Origin: CAZLPW01 sp964561495
GTDB taxonomy: Bacteria > Fidelibacterota > Marinisomatia > Marinisomatales > UBA1611
Assembly: GCA_964561495.1 (NCBI GenBank)
Contig: CAZLPW010000070.1
Location: 1-10,101 of the forward strand
Direction: 5' to 3'
DNA length: 10,101 bases
Below the pieces are notes generated by a model. That model made no database searches, was not told the origin of the DNA, and was given only the letters and a program-made list of their open reading frames with translations. Below are positions 6,992 through 10,101 of this stretch, one piece after another. Position 1 is the first letter of the stretch; every line of letters starts with the position of its first letter. The position numbers and the translations under genes were made by a program.

Positions 6992-8683
6992 TTATCTGAT
7001 GTAATCCTTATAACGAACCCAATCATAATCTGCATAATCGTTTGATTTTTTTCCATTACTACTTGAGAAGACACCTAGCAATGCCCCTGTATAGTTTCTA
7101 TCAAGCATTTTAATAGCACCTATTGTTGTATAGTAATCAAAATTTTTACCATTATCTAAGGAATAATAGAAATCATATTTATCTTTTTTGGAAGTCATCC
7201 TAAGGATGATACTGCCATCATAATTTTTCAAGATAATTTTTTTTAGTGATACCACTTCTTCACTCTTTTCTTTTAACTTTTGTTCAAGGTAGAATTTTTT
7301 ACCAATTTTGTAAACTGTATTAGTCATGTAGTTCCATTCCTTTTGGTAATGAATTATACCAGACTCAACCTTATCATCAGAAGGGTAATAATCCATTTTA
7401 ACTTCATAATCAAAGTCACTTTCTCTTTGACGAAAACCAATCATACTAAATCTTTTTCGATCCTCAATTTTATTTGGCTTAGAAAACAACCTCAAAAAAC
7501 CAGGCTTACTTTCAAGGGAAAAAGTCTTTTTTTGCGGTACTCTTATGAATGTCCAATCAAGACCTAGATGATTAGTTGCAAAATCATCAATAAATGAATT
7601 ATTAACATACTGTGGTTTATCAGGAAATGGTAGGGCAGAAAAACGCTCTACCTTGCCAGTTTCTGGAGCCACTACTGGGAACAAATATCTTAGTGGCTCC
7701 CATTTTGTCTCAGATACTTGCACCCATTTCACAATACTGGGTTCCCATTGCATGGGAATTAAATATGTTTCCCTTCCCATGTTTGCATCTCCATCCAAAT
7801 CATTTCGTTTTCCAAGGGATACCATATACCACCTACCATCTTGCAATTCAATAATATCTGCGTGTCCAGTGCTATTAACAAAATATTCATTTGTAATATG
7901 ACGAGTTGTAAGAATAGGGTTCCTCTGATTTTCAATATAAGGACCAAAAATATCTTCACTTGCAGCAATCATTACAGCATGATTTTTACCTGTCCCTCCC
8001 TCGGCAACTAATAAATAATATAGACCATTTTCCTTGTAAATGTGTGGCCCCTCTGTACAGCACCCAAAGACACCATCCCAGACCGTGCGCCTCTCACCTA
8101 TTAGCTTCCATTTTCTTATATCCAGCTCCTGAATCCAAATTTCACCTATTCCATTTGCATTCATATCTCCTGGTGAGTGGGTACCAGTAAAGTACACTTT
8201 CCCATTTGTATCAAAGAAAATATCAGGATCAATTCCAGGTGCTCCCTCAATTATATGTGGCTCTGACCAAGGACCTTCAGGATTCTTTGCAGTGATAATA
8301 AAATTACGCATTAAGCCAGGTTTCCCATCTCCTGAATTGTATACATTGGTAGTTATAATATAAAAAGTTCCTTTATCATACCTAATCGTTGGAGCATGGA
8401 TTCCTCCATCTGATTGAACATCCACCAGATTCATGTTACCCTTACACTGGTCTTCCCTATGTAGACCGTGACCTATGAGCTTCCAATTAACTAAATCTTT
8501 ACTATGATGAATAGGAAGACCAGGAAAATATTCAAAAGATGAGTTAACTATATAATAATCATCTCCAGCTCGACATATAGATGGGTCTGGATGAGCACCA
8601 CTTATTATTGGATTTATAAAATAGCCTTCTTTACCATTAATTATTGACAACAGTAAAACAAAGTTTAAAAAAAATATTCTCAT
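6992..8683 (-). CDS. GH43 glycosidase with GH43_C2-type C-terminal module
   Basis: Predicted exo-acting beta-xylosidase or alpha-L-arabinofuranosidase, an inverting five-bladed beta-propeller enzyme. I start it at the ATG at 8683 (a neighbouring ATG is at 8686), because AGGAG lies 7 bases upstream and a signal peptide (residues 1 to about 17, FFLNFVLLLSIING) follows at once. The longer frame from 8746 overlaps the upstream sulfatase. This gives 563 residues. The catalytic trio is visible: base Asp33 (HPDPS), pKa-modulating Asp152 (GIDPDIFF) and acid Glu211 (TEGPHIY). The N-terminal wording (DDYYIVNSSFEYFPGLPIHHS) matches the GH43 subfamily 10-12 group. Residues about 363-560 form the concanavalin-like C-terminal module (FIDDF start, GFRQRESDF, ending ADYDWVRY) that goes with these subfamilies. 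No lipobox is seen, so it is probably periplasmic or secreted. It starts 10 bases after the upstream sulfatase stop, inside the sulfatase operon, so its glycan should carry terminal pentoses and sulfates. Xylose versus arabinose cannot be decided here. Confidence 0.94.
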   Translation of the reverse strand: MRIFFLNFVLLLSIINGKEGYFINPIISGAHPDPSICRAGDDYYIVNSSFEYFPGLPIHHSKDLVNWKLIGHGLHREDQCKGNMNLVDVQSDGGIHAPTIRYDKGTFYIITTNVYNSGDGKPGLMRNFIITAKNPEGPWSEPHIIEGAPGIDPDIFFDTNGKVYFTGTHSPGDMNANGIGEIWIQELDIRKWKLIGERRTVWDGVFGCCTEGPHIYKENGLYYLLVAEGGTGKNHAVMIAASEDIFGPYIENQRNPILTTRHITNEYFVNSTGHADIIELQDGRWYMVSLGKRNDLDGDANMGRETYLIPMQWEPSIVKWVQVSETKWEPLRYLFPVVAPETGKVERFSALPFPDKPQYVNNSFIDDFATNHLGLDWTFIRVPQKKTFSLESKPGFLRLFSKPNKIEDRKRFSMIGFRQRESDFDYEVKMDYYPSDDKVESGIIHYQKEWNYMTNTVYKIGKKFYLEQKLKEKSEEVVSLKKIILKNYDGSIILRMTSKKDKYDFYYSLDNGKNFDYYTTIGAIKMLDRNYTGALLGVFSSSNGKKSNDYADYDWVRYKDYIR

Positions 8684-8690
8684 CATTGTT

Positions 8691-8695
8691 CTCCT
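8691..8695 (-). promoter_or_regulatory. Ribosome binding site (AGGAG) that fixes the GH43 start
   Basis: On the minus strand AGGAG is followed by AACA and then ATG ATG: 4 bases before the ATG at 8686 and 7 bases before the ATG at 8683. It overlaps the TAG stop of the upstream sulfatase (8694-8696), so termination and re-initiation are next to each other. The spacing favours 8683. Confidence 0.75.
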
Positions 8696-10101
8696 AGTTA
8701 CTTTTAAAATTATCCATAGACCTGTGATTTTGAACAATCCCACCATATGGAAACCCTGGGGTATCTGACCTACTATTTTTAAAAATGTTTAACATTTTAA
8801 AAACAAGGTCAGGGTGCTTCGCTGAAATGTTGTTTTGTTCAGATATATCATCCTTTAGATTAAATAGCTCAATCTCTGAATTGATTCCATTTCGAACTCC
8901 CTTCCAATCTCCAATCCTACAAGATTGACGAAATCCTCCATCAGGAATAGTTTGAAACCATCCACTCAGTTGAATTTCCCAGTTTAAATATTCATGTTTG
9001 ATTTGGTTCAAATTTAAAAGCGTTGGTAAAAATGATATTCCATTAGTTTGGCTTGGAATATCCGTTCCCACCACTTCAGCTAAAGTAGGCATAATATCCT
9101 GAAAGGATGACACATGATTAGATATGGATCCACTTTTAATTTTATTCTTCCAGAATGCTATTAAAGGCACTCTAATACCACCCTCATAAAGATCACGCTT
9201 GTAACCTTTTAGATTGCCATTACTATTAAAAAATTCGTAATCATGACCATCTGGAGATCCATGAGGCCCATTATCACTAGTGAATAGTATTAGAGAATTA
9301 TCTAGCTCTCCCATATCATCAAGCCTTTTAATTAACCGTCCTATTTGTCTATCAAGCAAAGTGATTTTTGCTGCATGGACTCGCTCTATCTCTGGCCAGC
9401 CTTTTTTTGCATACAATAATGTGTCACGAATAGGGCCTTCAAACGAGTGTGGCGCTCGGTATGACATAAAAAGGAAAAATGGTTTATCATTTTTTTGATC
9501 CAGAAACTTAAGTGCCATATCCGTTCTAAGGGCATCTTTACAATCATATTCTAAATAATTGTAGGGAACATATTCTTTATCACCATTTATCCATAGACGG
9601 TTTGGAGGGAATTCTCTCTTACCATTAAAACGTGCTTTCCACTGCTCCTGCACTGCATAATCAAAACCGTGACCAGAGGCCCATGTTTCGATATCATCTG
9701 GATTATCTAAATGCCATTTCCCTATGAAAGCAGTATTATATCCCGCTCCTTTTAGCATTTCCCCAAGTGTAAAAGAACTTTTATCAAGCCAAACACCATG
9801 CCACTTGTCATTACCAAAAAAACCAGCATTGCCTCTTATAGCATTAAAAGAAGCACTCTCCCCTGTCAGCAAAACAGATCTGGATGGTGAACAAACACTG
9901 TTGCCAGAATAAAAATCTGTAAATCGCATACCCATTCTAGCAAGTCTATCGAGCTCAGGAGTTCTAATTATTCTTTGTCCGTATGAACCTAATTCACCAT
10001 ATCCAAGGTCATCAGCTAAAAGTAGAATAATATTAGGTCTTTTTTGTGAAATTTTGTTTTTACAGGAGTCAAAAACAGGTATCGCAATAATACAAATAAC
10101 A
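8694..10101 (-). CDS. S1-family sulfatase lipoprotein, 5' end cut by window edge
   Basis: The frame is open through the right edge: 468 residues are visible and only the start of the signal peptide is missing. An ATG at 9935 is internal and not the start, since essential sulfatase sequence precedes it. Numbered from the first complete codon (10098-10100), a hydrophobic run ends at Cys13 (VFDSC), a likely lipoprotein site. Then come D30-D31 (ADDLGYGE), the formylglycine site C70-S-P-S-R74 with VLLTG, K128-W-H130 (IGKWHL), His218 (RAPHS), D276-N277 (SDNGP) and Lys301 in GYKRDLYEGG. All catalytic elements of a type I sulfatase are present. The block EFFNSNGNLKGYKRDLYEGGI and a C-terminal NWEIQLSG / RIGDWKGVRNG segment are typical of polysaccharide-locus S1 sulfatases of the arylsulfatase A type. 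Subfamily and sulfate position are not assignable by eye. It is the most upstream visible gene of the operon, and its TAG overlaps the ribosome site of the GH43 gene. Confidence 0.94.
   Translation of the reverse strand, partial: VICIIAIPVFDSCKNKISQKRPNIILLLADDLGYGELGSYGQRIIRTPELDRLARMGMRFTDFYSGNSVCSPSRSVLLTGESASFNAIRGNAGFFGNDKWHGVWLDKSSFTLGEMLKGAGYNTAFIGKWHLDNPDDIETWASGHGFDYAVQEQWKARFNGKREFPPNRLWINGDKEYVPYNYLEYDCKDALRTDMALKFLDQKNDKPFFLFMSYRAPHSFEGPIRDTLLYAKKGWPEIERVHAAKITLLDRQIGRLIKRLDDMGELDNSLILFTSDNGPHGSPDGHDYEFFNSNGNLKGYKRDLYEGGIRVPLIAFWKNKIKSGSISNHVSSFQDIMPTLAEVVGTDIPSQTNGISFLPTLLNLNQIKHEYLNWEIQLSGWFQTIPDGGFRQSCRIGDWKGVRNGINSEIELFNLKDDISEQNNISAKHPDLVFKMLNIFKNSRSDTPGFPYGGIVQNHRSMDNFKSN

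Noticed and set aside
7612..7968. Several open frames on both strands inside the GH43 gene
   Set aside because: They mirror or shift the conserved GH43 frame, which is continuous with all three catalytic residues, so there is no frameshift to explain and no second gene.

Overview
The window is an AT-rich piece of a genome that probably belongs to a marine or otherwise aquatic Bacteroidota or related FCB-group bacterium. The clues are lipoprotein signals of the form hydrophobic stretch + Ser-Ser-Cys or Phe-Ala-Cys, a signal peptide ending in Tyr-Gly-Gln, and a dense set of genes for breaking down sulfated polysaccharides. The taxon is inferred from style, not from a marker gene. Two genes do have clear AGGAG/GGAG ribosome binding sites, which is less typical of Bacteroidota, so another FCB phylum remains possible.

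Layout. On the + strand, bases 2-613 hold the 3' part of a gene cut by the left edge; its product looks like a helical SurA/PpiC-type foldase segment. After a 12-base gap (614-625), everything else lies on the minus strand. It forms one tightly packed operon, read from the right edge leftward: (1) an S1 sulfatase lipoprotein cut by the right edge (8694-10101); (2) a GH43 glycosidase with a GH43_C2-type C-terminal module (6992-8683); (3) a 735-residue exported serine hydrolase of the beta-lactamase/PBP type with a long two-part N-terminal region (4768-6975); (4) an arylsulfatase-A-like S1 sulfatase lipoprotein (3362-4765); (5) a more divergent S1 sulfatase lipoprotein with a chitobiase-like C-terminal domain (1663-3387); (6) a formylglycine-generating enzyme (FGE/SUMF1 type) with its own export signal (626-1672). 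Gene-to-gene distances range from about +16 bases to a 26-base overlap.

How the genes work together. All three sulfatases carry a Cys-x-Pro-Ser-Arg site that must be oxidised to formylglycine, and the last gene encodes an FGE that keeps both catalytic cysteines. The operon therefore supplies its own sulfatase maturation factor. The three sulfatases differ enough to suggest different sulfate positions on one glycan. GH43 would release xylose or arabinose units (a family-level inference), and the serine hydrolase could remove acyl esters or play an unrelated role. The likely target is a sulfated, pentose-containing polysaccharide such as an algal one; the exact glycan cannot be read from the sequence. 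No SusC/SusD pair, regulator, RNA gene, mobile element or CRISPR array is visible. No stretch over 300 bases lacks a gene. No promoter is visible: the operon begins beyond the right edge.
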